Part shown: piece by piece, positions 1 through 7,779 of the stretch
How the letters are laid out: each line of letters opens with the position of its first letter
Numbering within the stretch: position 1 is the stretch's first letter
Assembly (NCBI GenBank): GCA_938039345.1
Contig: CALHVB010000011.1
Coordinates: 1-14,838, forward strand
Direction of reading: 5' to 3'
Length of the DNA stretch: 14,838 bases
Source: an uncultured Sediminicola sp.
GTDB lineage: Bacteria; Bacteroidota; Bacteroidia; Flavobacteriales; Flavobacteriaceae
Notes under the pieces: generated by a model
The model's database searches: none
Told to the model about the DNA's origin: nothing
What the model saw: only the letters and a program-made list of their open reading frames with translations
Position numbers and translations under genes: made by a program

Positions 1-888
1 CTTACGATTAGAGCTATTGAATTAGCTCAAAAAAAACTCAAAAAAAAACCTCCTGTAAAATTTACTTGGATAGCGCTTGGTAGTCAAGGAAGACATGAAC
101 AACTACTCCCTACTGACCAAGATAATGGCTTAATTTTTGAAAACGTTCCTCCAGAAAAATATGAAGAAACGAAAGCATACTTTTTAAAATTAGCTGCAAT
201 TATTACCAAAAATTTACATAAAATTGGATTTGAATATTGTCCTGCTGATATGATGGGTAGTAACCCTAAATGGTGTCTTTCTTTAGCTGAATGGAAAAAT
301 CAATTTAAACAATGGGTTTTAAACCCTACTGAAGAAGCTATATTATTGTCTTCAATATTTTTTGACTTCAACTTTATCTATGGAGAAAAAACATATACAA
401 CCGAATTATCAAAAACAATACACGAAGCTTTATCTACAAATAGCACTTTATATAAATTTTTAGCAAAAGAAGCTTTAAGTAAACCATCTCCTCTTGGTTT
501 TTTTAGACAATTTTTAGTAGAACAAAATGGAGAAAACAAAGACTTTTTTGATATTAAAATTAGAGCTATGATGCCTTTAATTGATGCTGCACGTGTTTTA
601 TCTTTATATAACAAATTTGTAGACATTAATAATACCTCTCTCAGATATGAAAAATTAGCAGTTTTAGAACCACAAAATAAAGATTTGTATTTATCGTGTG
701 CAGCCGCATTTAAAATACTTATTAAATTTAGAACAAAACAAGGTGTTTTTCATAACGATTCGGGTAGGTATATAGAGTTAAAGTCTTTAACAAAAGAAGA
801 CAAACTAAAATTAAAGAAAGCTTTTAAGCCTATTAAAGAAATACAAGAAACATTGGCTTTACGATTTAACCTATCTAATTTCTCTTAA
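1..888 (+). CDS. DUF294-family nucleotidyltransferase-like protein, 3' part (5' end outside window)
   Basis: The frame is open from base 1 to the TAA at 886-888, giving the last 295 residues; the start lies upstream of the window. The first ATG inside (base 250) is not the start, because recognisable protein precedes it. The motif GSQGRHEQLLPTDQDN at bases 79-126 is the GlnD/DUF294 nucleotidyltransferase signature: Gly-Ser, then Asp at 115-117 and Asp at 121-123 as likely metal ligands. After it come the SNPKWC...W...F..W segment and a helical C-terminal half that fit the DUF294 C-terminal substrate-binding domain. Full-length relatives usually carry cyclic-nucleotide-binding and CBS domains at the N-terminus; those would be upstream and cannot be seen. 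The substrate is unknown; the family resembles PII uridylyltransferase only in the catalytic fold. It is almost certainly co-transcribed with the exonuclease gene that starts 2 bases later. Confidence 0.85.
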   Translation, partial: LTIRAIELAQKKLKKKPPVKFTWIALGSQGRHEQLLPTDQDNGLIFENVPPEKYEETKAYFLKLAAIITKNLHKIGFEYCPADMMGSNPKWCLSLAEWKNQFKQWVLNPTEEAILLSSIFFDFNFIYGEKTYTTELSKTIHEALSTNSTLYKFLAKEALSKPSPLGFFRQFLVEQNGENKDFFDIKIRAMMPLIDAARVLSLYNKFVDINNTSLRYEKLAVLEPQNKDLYLSCAAAFKILIKFRTKQGVFHNDSGRYIELKSLTKEDKLKLKKAFKPIKEIQETLALRFNLSNFS

Positions 889-890
889 TT

Positions 891-1550
891 ATGCTCTCTT
901 TCTTTAAAAAAAAGCAAAAACAGCTTCCCGACTTTTGGAATAAACATTTGTCTTTATTTAAAAATGAAATAACTACTCCTTTAAACGAAACTCGTTTTAT
1001 ATTTCTAGATACAGAAACTACTGGTTTAAAAATAAATTTTGACCGTATTTTATCTATTGGAGCTATTAGCTCTATAGCCAATAGTATTAATATTGCCGAT
1101 AGTTTTGAGGTATACATACAACAAAATCTTTTTAAAAAAGATACCGTAAAGATACACGGCATAAGAAAAAGTGGCATAAAAAAAATTGAAGAATTAGATG
1201 CTTTAAAATTATTTCTTGAATATATACAAAATGATATTTTAGTAGCACACCATGCCTTTTTTGATTTAGGAATCATTAACGAAGCGCTAACTAGAAATGG
1301 CCTAGGAGAAATACAAAACAAGATACTAGATACGGGTATTCTTTTTAAAGCCTCTAAACACCACATTAATTATGTTGACAAACACTATACTTTAGATGAT
1401 TTGTGTGATGAGTTAAAAATACCTAAAAGCGATAGACATACTGCATCTGGAGATGCTTTTATTACCGCTATAGCTTTCCAAAAAATTATAAATAGATTAA
1501 ATAAGAAAAAGGATTTAAGCATTAAAGATTTGCTACAAATAAAAGCATAA
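891..1550 (+). CDS. 3'-5' exonuclease, DnaQ-like (DEDDh)
   Basis: This 219-residue protein has the full set of DEDDh exonuclease residues: Asp40 and Glu42 in FLDTETTGL (ExoI), Asp125 in HHAFFDLG (ExoII), and His183 and Asp188 in HTASGD (ExoIII). It should remove nucleotides from the 3' end of DNA or RNA with two metal ions. It resembles DNA polymerase III epsilon but lacks any polymerase or GIY-YIG fusion. The first 30 or so residues are basic and family-variable. The ATG is 2 bases after the stop of the DUF294 gene, so the two are translationally close and probably one operon. This pairing is familiar to me from loci with acetate uptake genes (DUF4212 protein, sodium/solute symporter, acetyl-CoA synthetase); none of those is in the window. 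Its real substrate, and whether it acts in DNA repair or nucleotide signalling, is not known from sequence. Confidence 0.88.
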   Translation: MLSFFKKKQKQLPDFWNKHLSLFKNEITTPLNETRFIFLDTETTGLKINFDRILSIGAISSIANSINIADSFEVYIQQNLFKKDTVKIHGIRKSGIKKIEELDALKLFLEYIQNDILVAHHAFFDLGIINEALTRNGLGEIQNKILDTGILFKASKHHINYVDKHYTLDDLCDELKIPKSDRHTASGDAFITAIAFQKIINRLNKKKDLSIKDLLQIKA

Positions 1551-1564
1551 CAATACTTTTTACT

Positions 1565-2116
1565 TTGGATGAACTATTAGATATATTAGATAGTAATGGA
1601 GATTATATAGGAAAAACAGCTATGAAATCTGAAGCACATGCCAAAGGCTTGTTTCACCCAACTACTCATATTTGGTTTTACACTAAAAACAAAGAAATTT
1701 TATTACAACAACGAGGAAAAAACAAGGCTATATTCCCATCACTATGGGATGTTTCTGTAGCTGGCCACATTGGCGCTGGTGAATCTATTGAATTATCTGC
1801 CTTGCGAGAGATCGAAGAAGAAATAGGAATTGTAATATCTAAAAATGAGCTACAAAAAATAGGTGTTTTTAAATCGATGCATAAACATACAAATAGCTTA
1901 CTAGATTACGAGTTTCATCATACTTTTATTTGTGAGCTAAAGGTTTCATTAAACGAACTAGTAAAACAAAAAAGCGAAGTAGAAGCACTAAGGCTTACTC
2001 CGCTTTCTGTTTTACAAAAGCAGTTAGATGATATTGTAACTGCTAAAAAATATGTTCCGCATTCCAGAGAATACTACAAAACTATAATAGAGGCCATTAG
2101 TAGAAAACTATTATAA
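1565..2116 (+). CDS. NUDIX hydrolase, IPP-isomerase-like subgroup, TTG start
   Basis: This 183-residue protein carries a perfect NUDIX box at residues 67-89 (G-x5-E-x7-REIEEEIGI: Gly67, Glu73, Arg81, Glu82, Glu85, Glu86, Gly88). The box binds the metal that cleaves nucleoside diphosphate-linked compounds. The segment FHPTTHIWFYT...LLQQRGKNKAIFPSLWD before it matches the subgroup annotated as NUDIX or isopentenyl-diphosphate isomerase-like (YfcD type). A true isopentenyl diphosphate isomerase is less likely, and the substrate cannot be told. The start is TTG at 1565: the codon stretch back to an in-frame TAA at 1523-1525 has no ATG, and MDELLDILD is the usual N-terminus of flavobacterial relatives. 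It begins 14 bases after the exonuclease stop and its own stop lies inside the end of hisS on the other strand (6-base overlap), with no clear terminator between them. Confidence 0.85.
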   Translation: MDELLDILDSNGDYIGKTAMKSEAHAKGLFHPTTHIWFYTKNKEILLQQRGKNKAIFPSLWDVSVAGHIGAGESIELSALREIEEEIGIVISKNELQKIGVFKSMHKHTNSLLDYEFHHTFICELKVSLNELVKQKSEVEALRLTPLSVLQKQLDDIVTAKKYVPHSREYYKTIIEAISRKLL

Positions 2117-3487
2117 ATCCTGAATAAAGCTATTTAAATCAGAAATTTTATATGTTTTTTGGCTTCCTTCTTCCATATTTTTAACAACAAAAGATTCATT
2201 GGCTAATTCCTGGTCTCCTATTAATATTACAAAAGGTACTTGCCTGTTATTAGCATATTTCATTTGTTTTTGCATTTTAGCACTACTTGGATATACATCT
2301 GCCTTAACTCCCAACTTACGAAGCTGACTTACTAATTTTAAAGCTACTAAGACTTCTTTCTCTCCAAAATTAACACATAATACTTGTAAAGACTGGTCTA
2401 TAGCTTCTGGAAACAAACCTAATTCTTCTAAAACCAAATAAATACGATCTAAACCAAAAGAAATACCAACGCCACTTACATTTTTTAATCCAAAAATTCC
2501 TGTAAGATCATCGTAGCGTCCACCGCCTCCTATAGAGCCCATTTTTACATTTTCCGGAGCAGCTACTTCAAAAATAGCTCCTGTATAATAATTAAGACCA
2601 CGAGCTAATGTTACATCTATTGCTAGATTTGCTGATTCCAAACCTAATTCATCTATTGTTTCTATTATAAACTTAAGCTCTTGTACCCCTTTAAGACCTT
2701 CTTCCGAAGAAGCTAAAAGTTGCTCTAATATAGCTAGTTGTTCTATATTACTGCCTTGTAAAGAAAATAAAGGTGCAGCTTTTTCTATTGACTGTTCAGA
2801 AATCCCTTTTGCAAGCATTTCTTTCTTTACCCCTTCTTCTCCTATTTTATCTAACTTATCTAAAGCTACTGTAAAGTTTATAAGATGTTGCTTTGCACCT
2901 ATAACTTCTGCTATTCCTGCTAGTATTTTTCTATTATTTAGCTTAATAGTTACTCCTTCTAACTTTAATTCAGTAAAAACAGCATCATACAATTGTACTA
3001 ATTCTACCTCTTGCAATAAAGAGTTTGAACCTACTACATCTGCATCACATTGAAAAAACTCACGAAAGCGTCCTTTTTGTGGTCTATCTGCCCTCCATAC
3101 CGGTTGTATTTGATATCTCTTAAAAGGAAAATCTATCTCATTCTGATGCATTACTACATAACGAGCAAATGGTACCGTAAGGTCGTAACGCAATGCCTTT
3201 TCAGAAATTTTAGGAGTTAACGAACTCGATTTTTTAGAACTATAGGTTACGTCATCGACCTTACTAATAAAATCTCCAGAGTTTAAAATCTTAAAAATTA
3301 AGCGATCACCTTCTTCCCCATATTTACCCATTAAGGTACTTAAGTTTTCAAATGATGGTGTTTCTATAGGTTGAAAACCAAAAGTTTTAAAATGCTTTTT
3401 TACAATATCAAAAATGTAATTCCTTTTAATAACTTCAGAAGGAGAAAAATCTCTTGTCCCTTTTGGTATAGTTGGTTTTTGTGCCAT
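2111..3487 (-). CDS. hisS: histidine--tRNA ligase
   Basis: This 458-residue class II aminoacyl-tRNA synthetase charges tRNA-His with histidine in the cytoplasm. Visible elements in order: the N-terminal PKGTRDFSP motif (residues 8-16); the motif 2 region with RYDLTVPFARYV (100-111) and WRADRPQKGRFREFFQCDAD (131-150); the histidine-binding loop LARGLNYYTG (294-303, Arg296 catalytic); GSIGGGGRYDDL (317-328); and motif 3 GVGISFGLDRIY (339-350). The C-terminal roughly 90 residues form the anticodon-binding domain. The length is normal for a bacterial HisRS of the slightly longer form. The start is ATG at 3485-3487. It lies 36 bases downstream of the DUF6495 gene with no terminator or clear promoter in the gap, so the two are probably one transcript. 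The 3' end overlaps the convergent NUDIX gene. Confidence 0.98.
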   Translation of the reverse strand: MAQKPTIPKGTRDFSPSEVIKRNYIFDIVKKHFKTFGFQPIETPSFENLSTLMGKYGEEGDRLIFKILNSGDFISKVDDVTYSSKKSSSLTPKISEKALRYDLTVPFARYVVMHQNEIDFPFKRYQIQPVWRADRPQKGRFREFFQCDADVVGSNSLLQEVELVQLYDAVFTELKLEGVTIKLNNRKILAGIAEVIGAKQHLINFTVALDKLDKIGEEGVKKEMLAKGISEQSIEKAAPLFSLQGSNIEQLAILEQLLASSEEGLKGVQELKFIIETIDELGLESANLAIDVTLARGLNYYTGAIFEVAAPENVKMGSIGGGGRYDDLTGIFGLKNVSGVGISFGLDRIYLVLEELGLFPEAIDQSLQVLCVNFGEKEVLVALKLVSQLRKLGVKADVYPSSAKMQKQMKYANNRQVPFVILIGDQELANESFVVKNMEEGSQKTYKISDLNSFIQDL

Positions 3488-3523
3488 TCTTTAATTTAAA
3501 ATATTATGCTAGTTAGTTAAAAC

Positions 3524-4006
3524 TTAAGATTCTGGTGTTGCTATAATTTTATCGAACCATTTGTACAAATCTCCTTTAGTAATAACAGCTCCTTGTTTAA
3601 TTAAATTAAACTTATCTAAATTTTTATCTTCTGTATATGCTTTTGATGCCGTAAGGTATTCTACAAAGTCGCCTTGCCAATTTTTCTTAAACCAATCGAA
3701 ACCTTCTGGAGTTGTTAAATCCAAATCTGGGTTCATTACTTTTACAGATATCAACTTCATTTCCTTATCTGTTAAATGAAATAAATGCATGTTCTGCGCC
3801 GATATATTTTCTAAATAATTAACTTTAGATAATACACCTTCCCAAACCAGATCGCTAAAAATATCTATTTCTTCTTCTGCTACTTGTGGCTTATCTCTTT
3901 TAATAGTTTCCCATTCGTTACCTGTTATAGATTGTGTTGAAAGGAAATTTATAAACTCTACATGCAATTCTTCTAATTGCTGCTTGGTTAATCTTGTATA
4001 CTTCAT
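3524..4006 (-). CDS. DUF6495-like conserved protein of unknown function
   Basis: This 160-residue soluble, acidic protein has no signal peptide or membrane segment. The sequence, starting MKYTRLTKQQLEELHVEFI and ending in a LYKWFDKII segment, resembles the flavobacterial family I know as DUF6495; no function is established. I place the start at the ATG at 4004-4006. A longer reading from TTG at 4013-4015 would add MQL, but that TTG is part of a -7 promoter box (TATTTTTG), so it is unlikely to be in the mRNA. The gene precedes hisS by 36 bases and is probably co-transcribed with it, which hints at no more than shared housekeeping expression. Its own promoter overlaps the terminator of the receptor gene upstream. 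The family name is from recognition of the sequence, not from a search. Confidence 0.75.
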   Translation of the reverse strand: MKYTRLTKQQLEELHVEFINFLSTQSITGNEWETIKRDKPQVAEEEIDIFSDLVWEGVLSKVNYLENISAQNMHLFHLTDKEMKLISVKVMNPDLDLTTPEGFDWFKKNWQGDFVEYLTASKAYTEDKNLDKFNLIKQGAVITKGDLYKWFDKIIATPES

Positions 4007-4010
4007 AAGT

Positions 4011-4049
4011 TGCAAAAATAAAAAGGCTACACCAAATGTGCAGCCTTTT
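4011..4049 (-). terminator. Rho-independent terminator of the Oar-like receptor gene
   Basis: A hairpin spans 4021-4049: 12-base arms (4021-4032 and 4038-4049) with one mismatch, around a 5-base loop. On the minus strand it is followed by TTTTTATTTTTG. It starts 24 bases after the receptor stop codon. The upper part of the stem is GC-rich (GGCT-CAC) and the base is A-T pairs, a standard intrinsic terminator shape. Confidence 0.85.
4013..4020 (-). promoter_or_regulatory. -7 box for the DUF6495-hisS transcript
   Basis: The minus strand reads TATTTTTG, an exact match to the Bacteroidota -7 consensus TAnnTTTG. Only 6 bases separate it from the ATG at 4006, so transcription would begin 2-3 bases before, or at, the start codon. 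There is no TTG at the usual 19-23 base spacing; the nearest (4033-4035) gives only 12 bases. The box sits within the U-tract of the receptor gene terminator. Confidence 0.5.
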
Positions 4050-4072
4050 GAACCTTAAATATTAAAATCCTT

Positions 4073-7000
4073 TTAAAATATATAACGTAAACCAAACTGT
4101 GCCTGCCATCTAGACAATAAACTAGTATCAAAACCAAAGGTATCGGTTACTGTTTCATCAAAATTATAGGTTGGTATATTTGTAGTTGGATCTACACTAA
4201 CAGATAATGGATTTACATTGTTTGGCACTTCTATAACTCCCCAATCTGAATTAATTAAGTTCCCTACATTTAAAACATCTATACTAAATTGTATCGTATG
4301 TGTTTTATCTCCTGCTACTTTAAAGTTATAGTCTTGTAATATCTTTAAATCCCATTTCCCTCTCCATGGTGCTAATGCTCCATAACGTTCCATATAACTT
4401 CCTCTATTAGCACTTAAATAATCATCTTGCTCAATATAAGTCTCAAAAGCTGCTGCGTCACCAGCATCTACAAATTGCATTTGCTGAACTTCTGAACTCG
4501 TAGGAATATATAATAAATCGTTATTCTGAAAAGAAGTATCACCATTAATATTACCTGCATAAGTGTAGTTAAATCTACCTCCTTTTGCATATTCGAAAAA
4601 TGTAGAAATTGTAGTAGCCCATTTATCGCCACCATACTTAAATTGCTTAGAGCCTACACCTATAAAACGATGTGTATCTCCGTATTTAGAAAAGGCTAAC
4701 ACATCGTTATTTGCATTCCCTAAGTTAGGATTAAAATCAAAAGCATCTCCTGTAATTTCTGCTTCAATAGAGTTTACATCTTTTGCATTTAAATAACTAT
4801 ATGCAAAACTAGTATATAAACCTCCTTTAAATGTTTTTTGCAATTTTAAAGAAGTATTCCATATTCTACCTTTATCAGAATTTGTAAATACATATGCACT
4901 TGTTGGCTCTCCAAAGGCATTAGTAGCTCTATCTGCTGCTGTATACACAGGCCTATTATCGCCTGGCGCATTTAATGTTGCCGATGGTGTATCTAAAGCC
5001 CAGTTTTGTACATGCGCTGCATTTAAATCTTTGGTATAAGATACATCTGCTGTTAAAATAATTCCATTTTCAAAACGGTGATCTACTCCTAAATTTGTAC
5101 GCCATACTTGTGGCCATTTAAAATCTGGATCTACAGCTTGGTAAAAGAAAAAGTCTACTCCTTGCACTTGGTTTCCTAACCATACAAAAGGAAGCTTTCC
5201 TGTAAATACTCCCGTACCTCCTCTTAATTGTGTTTTACTTTGCCCATTTACATCCCAATTAAAACCTACTCTTGGAGACACTAACCAATCATTATTTGGT
5301 AATAATTCAGAATCTATTGTTGTGCTCTCTCCTGTATTTGGGTTAACATATATGTTATCTGGCTGGTAAGTACCTTTACGCTCTATATTTTCACGTATCT
5401 TATCTTTAGTATCAAAATATAAAGGTTTATCGAAACGAATTCCGTATGTTAATTTAAAATCATCATTAACGCTCCATTCATCTTGCACATAAAATGATAA
5501 CTGACCTACATTTGTTTCTGCTAAAGACCAAGCACCAGGTGTACCATCTTCTACTTGGTTATTTGCATTAAAAGTAGCTTGCGCATTTGTAAAAGCATCT
5601 GCATAATTATTAGCATCAAAATCTGCAATATCAACACTTCCAAAAAGGTCAAATCCATACGAGGTTAAATTAAATGAGTTATCGAACTGAAATTTCTCAA
5701 AAGCAAGACCAACTGTATAGGTATGATTTCCTTTAAAGAAGTTTAAATTGTTGGTTAACTGAAATACTTTTTGATCTAAACGATTGTGTACAGAAAAAGG
5801 CTCATGACCTGCAATAATATAATTAACATTATCCTTAGTTATATTAATAGATGGTGCTGGTGTAGAAAACGGATTTCTAAAATCATCAAAATGAGTATAT
5901 CCAACCTGTAATTTATTTGTAGCTTCATCTGACAGTGTAGAGTTTAACTCTAACTGAAAAGATTGCAAATTATTATTTATTTCATAACCAGAATTCTGAA
6001 ATTGTAATGTTGTAAAACTTGGCCCTCTTTGCGTAATTGCTGTTGGGTGCGCTGGCTTTTCTTTTGAAGAATTTAAAAAATTATAAATAAGTGCCAACCT
6101 ATTATTATCATTAATATTCCAATCTAATTTAAAAATACCTTTAGTAGATTCAGAAGCATGTGTAAATCCTTGGTATGCACCTGTATCATATCCCAAGCTA
6201 GCTAATGCAGATTGTACAGCTTGCAAATCAGTTTCTAAAACTCTAGATTCATTTATAGCTCCAGAGCCAGTATTTGGTACCCAACCGTTAGTACCTAAAT
6301 CGTCTCTTTCATCTCTTTCGAAATTGGCGAAGAAAAACAACTTATTCTTTATTATAGGCCCTCCAATACTAATACCATATTGACTTTGATTTAGTTTAGG
6401 TTTTGTAACATCTTCTCCTTTTATTTTCCCTCCTGTTAAACTCTCATTTCTACTAAAACCATATACTGTTCCATGAAACTCATTTGTTCCACTTTTTGTT
6501 ACTGCATTTACAGACGCTCCTGTAAAACCTGATTGTGTAACATCATAAGGAGCTGTAGATACTTGTATTTGTTCTATTGCATCTAAAGAAATAGGTTGCG
6601 CCCCTGTTTGCCCTCCTGGTGTAGGTGAGTCTAAACCAAATGGATTATTGAAAATTGCTCCGTCTAAAGAAAAATTATTAAACTGATCATTACGTCCGCC
6701 AAAAGAATTACCACTAGCGGTTGGCTCTAATCTTGTAAAATCTTGCGCTGAACGTGATATTGTTGGCAATCTTGTAAGTTCTCTTCTACCTACACTTGTT
6801 TCTGCTCCTGTACGATCACTACCAAAAGTTCCTGTTCCCCTATCTGAGACTACAACAATTTCATCTAGAACTTCACTATCCGCAGCAAGCTTTATATCTA
6901 TATTTTGCGTTTTACCTAAACTCAAGAATATATTACTTTTAGACTGCGACTTAAAACCTATATAAGAAATCGTTACTTCATAAGGTCCGCCAACTCTTAA

Positions 7001-7207
7001 ATTCAAAAGATTATATCTTCCGTCTTCATTTGTTATAGCTCCATATTTTGTTCCCGTTGGTGTATGAATAGCAAGAATATTTGCTCCCAACAAGGGCAAA
7101 TTTTGATCATCTATCACCTTACCCCTAATGTTTGAAGTTGTTACTTGTGCCATTAATACTCCGCCAAAAAGTATAAAGCCCAAAGCAAATAAAAATTGTT
7201 TTTTCAT
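4073..7207 (-). CDS. TonB-dependent receptor, Oar-like
   Basis: This 1044-residue outer membrane protein begins with a Sec signal peptide (residues 1-20, likely cut LMA|Q). Residues about 25-108 form a carboxypeptidase regulatory-like beta-sandwich (IRGKVIDDQNLPLLGANI, then ITNEDGRYNLLNL). A short EIVVV segment (116-120) may be the TonB box. The plug follows (about 125-245, with FNNFSLDGAIFNNPFG and SVNAVTKSGTNEFHG), then the beta-barrel ending in the outer-membrane C-terminal signal ...LRYIF with a final Phe. Length and plug sequence match the Oar subfamily rather than SusC: there is no SusD gene beside it and no SusC-specific plug wording. Such receptors take up, or in the Myxococcus Oar case help export, large substrates using TonB energy; the substrate here is unknown. 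It is a single-gene unit, flanked by terminators on both sides. Start ATG is at 7205-7207. Confidence 0.92.
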   Translation of the reverse strand: MKKQFLFALGFILFGGVLMAQVTTSNIRGKVIDDQNLPLLGANILAIHTPTGTKYGAITNEDGRYNLLNLRVGGPYEVTISYIGFKSQSKSNIFLSLGKTQNIDIKLAADSEVLDEIVVVSDRGTGTFGSDRTGAETSVGRRELTRLPTISRSAQDFTRLEPTASGNSFGGRNDQFNNFSLDGAIFNNPFGLDSPTPGGQTGAQPISLDAIEQIQVSTAPYDVTQSGFTGASVNAVTKSGTNEFHGTVYGFSRNESLTGGKIKGEDVTKPKLNQSQYGISIGGPIIKNKLFFFANFERDERDDLGTNGWVPNTGSGAINESRVLETDLQAVQSALASLGYDTGAYQGFTHASESTKGIFKLDWNINDNNRLALIYNFLNSSKEKPAHPTAITQRGPSFTTLQFQNSGYEINNNLQSFQLELNSTLSDEATNKLQVGYTHFDDFRNPFSTPAPSINITKDNVNYIIAGHEPFSVHNRLDQKVFQLTNNLNFFKGNHTYTVGLAFEKFQFDNSFNLTSYGFDLFGSVDIADFDANNYADAFTNAQATFNANNQVEDGTPGAWSLAETNVGQLSFYVQDEWSVNDDFKLTYGIRFDKPLYFDTKDKIRENIERKGTYQPDNIYVNPNTGESTTIDSELLPNNDWLVSPRVGFNWDVNGQSKTQLRGGTGVFTGKLPFVWLGNQVQGVDFFFYQAVDPDFKWPQVWRTNLGVDHRFENGIILTADVSYTKDLNAAHVQNWALDTPSATLNAPGDNRPVYTAADRATNAFGEPTSAYVFTNSDKGRIWNTSLKLQKTFKGGLYTSFAYSYLNAKDVNSIEAEITGDAFDFNPNLGNANNDVLAFSKYGDTHRFIGVGSKQFKYGGDKWATTISTFFEYAKGGRFNYTYAGNINGDTSFQNNDLLYIPTSSEVQQMQFVDAGDAAAFETYIEQDDYLSANRGSYMERYGALAPWRGKWDLKILQDYNFKVAGDKTHTIQFSIDVLNVGNLINSDWGVIEVPNNVNPLSVSVDPTTNIPTYNFDETVTDTFGFDTSLLSRWQAQFGLRYIF

Positions 7208-7249
7208 CTGTTTTAATTAGTTTTAAGTTAATAATATATTAGTCCTATG

Positions 7250-7277
7250 TAAAAATAAGGCAAAAAAAAGACCGCAA
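7250..7277 (-). promoter_or_regulatory. possible promoter of the Oar-like receptor gene
   Basis: The minus strand shows TATTTTTA (7257-7250), seven of eight positions of the TAnnTTTG box, with TTG at 7275-7277 and a 17-base spacer, which is short for this promoter class. It would give a leader of about 40 bases. The TTG lies in the stem-loop of the preceding rplI terminator. This is a weak candidate: AT-rich DNA gives such matches often. Confidence 0.3.
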
Positions 7278-7291
7278 TAGTGCGGTCTTTT
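7262..7291 (-). terminator. Rho-independent terminator of rpsF-rpsR-rplI
   Basis: A perfect 11-bp stem (7266-7276 pairing with 7281-7291, GC-rich core GACCGCA/TGCGGTC) encloses the 4-base loop ATAG. On the minus strand it runs into an eight-T tract. It lies 24 bases after the rplI stop and closes the ribosomal protein operon; the receptor gene starts 55 bases further on. Confidence 0.93.
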
Positions 7292-7315
7292 GTAATTTAT
7301 TAACTATTTGTTAAC

Positions 7316-7765
7316 TTATTTTTCTGCAATTACTTCAAAAGGAAAATCAATTATTACATCTCTGTGTAATCTTACTTTAGCATTGTAAGCTCCAACTCTT
7401 TTGATAGAACCACCTTGAATAGTAATATACTTTTTCTCAACAGATTGTCCTGCTTTTTCTAGAGCTTCTGCCACATCTATATTAGTAACAGATCCAAATA
7501 ATTTATTTGCAGCACCAGATTTTGCTTTTATCTTTATCTCTAATTGTTTTATAGCATCAGCAACTTTAGTAGCTTCTTCTACTACTTTCTTTTCTTTATG
7601 TGCCTTTTGCTTTAAATTTTCTGCTAATACTTTTTTAGCTGATGGTGTAGCTAATTGAGCTACTCCTGTAGGAATAAGAAAGTTTCTTCCGTAACCATTT
7701 TTTACGTTTACGATATCATCTTTAAATCCTAAGTTCTGTACGTCTTGTTTTAATATAAGTTCCAT
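7316..7765 (-). CDS. rplI: 50S ribosomal protein bL9
   Basis: This 149-residue protein has the bL9 signature at residues 20-38, NVKNGYGRNFLIPTGVAQL, which forms the N-terminal rRNA-binding domain. A long charged helix follows (about 41-77, rich in Lys, Glu and Ala), then the C-terminal RNA-binding domain ending in ...IDFPFEVIAEK. Length is the family norm. bL9 binds domain V of 23S rRNA near the L1 stalk and helps hold reading frame. The gene is last in the rpsF-rpsR-rplI operon, 14 bases after rpsR, and ends at a strong terminator. The ATG at 7763-7765 gives MELILKQDVQNLG, the normal start. Confidence 0.98.
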   Translation of the reverse strand: MELILKQDVQNLGFKDDIVNVKNGYGRNFLIPTGVAQLATPSAKKVLAENLKQKAHKEKKVVEEATKVADAIKQLEIKIKAKSGAANKLFGSVTNIDVAEALEKAGQSVEKKYITIQGGSIKRVGAYNAKVRLHRDVIIDFPFEVIAEK

Positions 7766-7779
7766 AAATCAGCTTCTTT

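Noticed and set aside
250..888. ATG at 250 as the start of the first gene
   Set aside because: The same frame is open from base 1 and encodes the nucleotidyltransferase motif before that ATG.
875..1366. Minus-strand open frame opposite the exonuclease gene
   Set aside because: It has no recognisable protein features and lies fully against a gene with all catalytic motifs; the same holds for the short frames at 378-626, 3561-3779 and 13583-13813.
4007..4015. TTG at 4013-4015 as the start of the DUF6495 gene
   Set aside because: It would add only three residues and falls inside the -7 promoter box; MKYTRL from the ATG at 4006 is the natural start.
4073..7207. SusC member of a polysaccharide utilisation locus
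   Set aside because: No SusD or carbohydrate enzyme gene is beside it and the plug sequence is Oar-like.
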